Shown: one piece after another, positions 63,957 to 64,000 of the stretch
Numbering within the stretch: the stretch's first letter is position 1
Layout of the letters: every line of letters begins with the position of its first letter
From: Bisgaard Taxon 45
GTDB taxonomy: Bacteria; Pseudomonadota; Gammaproteobacteria; Enterobacterales; Pasteurellaceae
Assembly (NCBI GenBank): GCA_030783905.1
Contig: JAQAHH010000006.1
Location: 62,001 to 126,000, forward strand
Direction of reading: 5' to 3'
Length of the DNA: 64,000 bases
Made by a program: the position numbers and the translations under genes
Notes under the pieces: generated by a model
What the model saw: only the letters and a program-made list of their open reading frames with translations
The model's database searches: none
What the model was told of the DNA's origin: nothing

Positions 63957-64000
63957 ATGGGATTATTGAACTTAAAATCGATGCTTGCTGTTGCAAATCA
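63957..64000 (+). CDS. Start of a probable class II ketose-bisphosphate aldolase (truncated by window)
   Basis: The ATG at 63957, one base after the isomerase stop codon and with CAGGAG upstream, reads MGLLNLKSMLAVAN before the window ends. This N-terminus resembles that of class II fructose/tagatose-bisphosphate aldolases (KbaY/GatY, FbaA type). Too little is visible for a firm call. Confidence 0.5.
   Translation, partial: MGLLNLKSMLAVAN

Overview
The window looks like chromosome from a member of the Pasteurellaceae, most likely Pasteurella multocida or a close relative. The 9-base DNA uptake signal AAGTGCGGT (or its complement) occurs at least 24 times by eye, often as inverted pairs behind genes. 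The proteins resemble Haemophilus and enterobacterial orthologues, the run yibN-secB-gpsA-cysE-shikimate-dehydrogenase-like matches what I recall of Haemophilus, and a tryptophanase operon fits an indole-positive species. I saw no tRNA, rRNA, phage or CRISPR array. The species call is from memory of families and gene order, not from a search.

Layout. 0-7 kb: end of glpC, then glpR, glpG and glpE, a small membrane protein, the ATPase yjgR and a C4-dicarboxylate carrier. 7-11 kb: yibN-secB-gpsA-cysE and a shikimate-dehydrogenase-like gene. 11-18 kb: a ZnuD-type zinc receptor, cyaY-pldA-recQ, and lptM-lysA. 18-25 kb: sodium-pumping oxaloacetate decarboxylase (oadGAB) back to back with the tna operon, which has a consensus CRP site and a previously unlisted TnaC leader peptide. 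25-28 kb: a three-gene operon of ADP-ribosylglycohydrolase, PfkB kinase and PnuC-type transporter. 28-30.5 kb: dusA and a ClC protein. 30.5-44.5 kb: the S10, spc and alpha ribosomal operons with promoters, the S10 leader and the S4-binding alpha pseudoknot. 44.7-48 kb: a phosphoesterase with nadR, ubiK, and an FMN riboswitch in front of ribB. 48-53.7 kb: polyamine genes (potD, a PuuB-like oxidase, speA, speB). 53.8-64 kb: a hybrid sensor kinase, flavohemoglobin, a ribose-type ABC transporter, an OmpR-type regulator, mannofructokinase, D-lyxose/mannose isomerase and the start of a further gene that resembles a class II aldolase.

The most interesting parts are two accessory modules. The last 10 kb reads as one sugar sensing, uptake and breakdown unit. 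Its transporter promoter has a consensus CRP site and a 9-bp inverted repeat (centres 22 bp apart) whose half-site resembles the TorR box, a plausible target for the adjacent regulator. The ADP-ribosylglycohydrolase/PfkB/PnuC operon has its own good promoter and may salvage a ribosylated compound; together with nadR it fits the NAD-scavenging habit of this family. The tna leader keeps the Trp-Asp-Pro spacing of E. coli TnaC but carries three sense codons after the critical proline, as in Proteus.
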